NCBI GenBank assembly: GCA_027972325.1
Contig: JAPMOS010000001.1
Location: forward strand, 1,211,001-1,275,000
DNA: 64,000 nucleotides
Direction: 5' to 3'
Source: Paratrimastix pyriformis
Taxonomy: Eukaryota > Preaxostyla > Paratrimastigidae
The notes below the pieces were generated by a model. It ran no database searches and had not been told where the DNA came from. It saw nothing but the letters and a program-made list of their open reading frames with translations. Made by a program: the position numbers and the translations under genes. Below, piece after piece: positions 55,861-64,000 of this stretch. The first letter of the stretch is position 1. Each line of letters begins with the position of its first letter.

Positions 55861-64000
<8,140 letters not shown>

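Overview
The window comes from a nuclear genome of a free-living, flagellated, unicellular eukaryote. Nearly every gene is cut by many short introns. Several products belong to motile or primary cilia (CFAP299, a TEX47-like protein, the transition-zone protein TMEM107). GC content is very high in gene bodies and intergenic gaps are tiny. The species cannot be named from sequence alone; a GC-rich excavate-type flagellate would fit, but that is a guess. No rRNA, tRNA, CRISPR array, virus-like element or intact transposon was recognised.

Layout, left to right: end of a fidgetin/spastin-type AAA ATPase (+, 1-819); metallophosphoesterase (-, 1242-2392); CFAP299 (+, 2479-3677); TEX47-like (-, 4199-5280); a 12-kb ATG2 gene (-, 5511-17515); a thioredoxin-UBA-UBX fusion (+, 17612-19918); a SETD6/RKM4-like SET methyltransferase (-, 20426-23607); a Sel1-repeat protein (-, 23709-27547); a UFD1/zinc-finger protein (+, 27621-29872); a NadC-NadA fusion for de novo NAD synthesis (+, 29966-32373); a GON4L-like SANT/Myb protein (-, 32391 to about 36306); a long coiled-coil protein (+, about 36390-44902); a ZZ zinc-finger protein (+, 45030-45631); a membrane RING-H2 ligase (+, 46365-47224); TMEM107 (-, 47365-47925); an SQS1-like R3H/G-patch protein (+, 48036-52254); an SLC35F5-like transporter (-, 52577-54156); an Old-Yellow-Enzyme-type flavin oxidoreductase (+, 54211 to 55452 or 55693); and a giant NHL-repeat protein that runs off the right edge (+, 55861 to >64000).

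Genes are mostly packed as head-to-head pairs sharing 50-110 bp AT-rich promoters, or as tail-to-tail pairs. Most exon coordinates given here were obtained by keeping reading phase and family homology across GT-AG junctions; they were not checked against RNA.

Functional themes are autophagy and lipid transfer (ATG2), ubiquitin/p97 biology (UFD1, the UBX protein, the RING ligase), cilia, and NAD synthesis. The most unusual signals are a lineage-specific 5' splice site that reads GTCYG instead of GTRAGT, occasional GC-AG introns, a 15-nt microexon, poly-C runs confined to the coding strand of introns, the NadC-NadA and thioredoxin-UBA-UBX fusions, and one apparent non-canonical intron bounded by a direct repeat.
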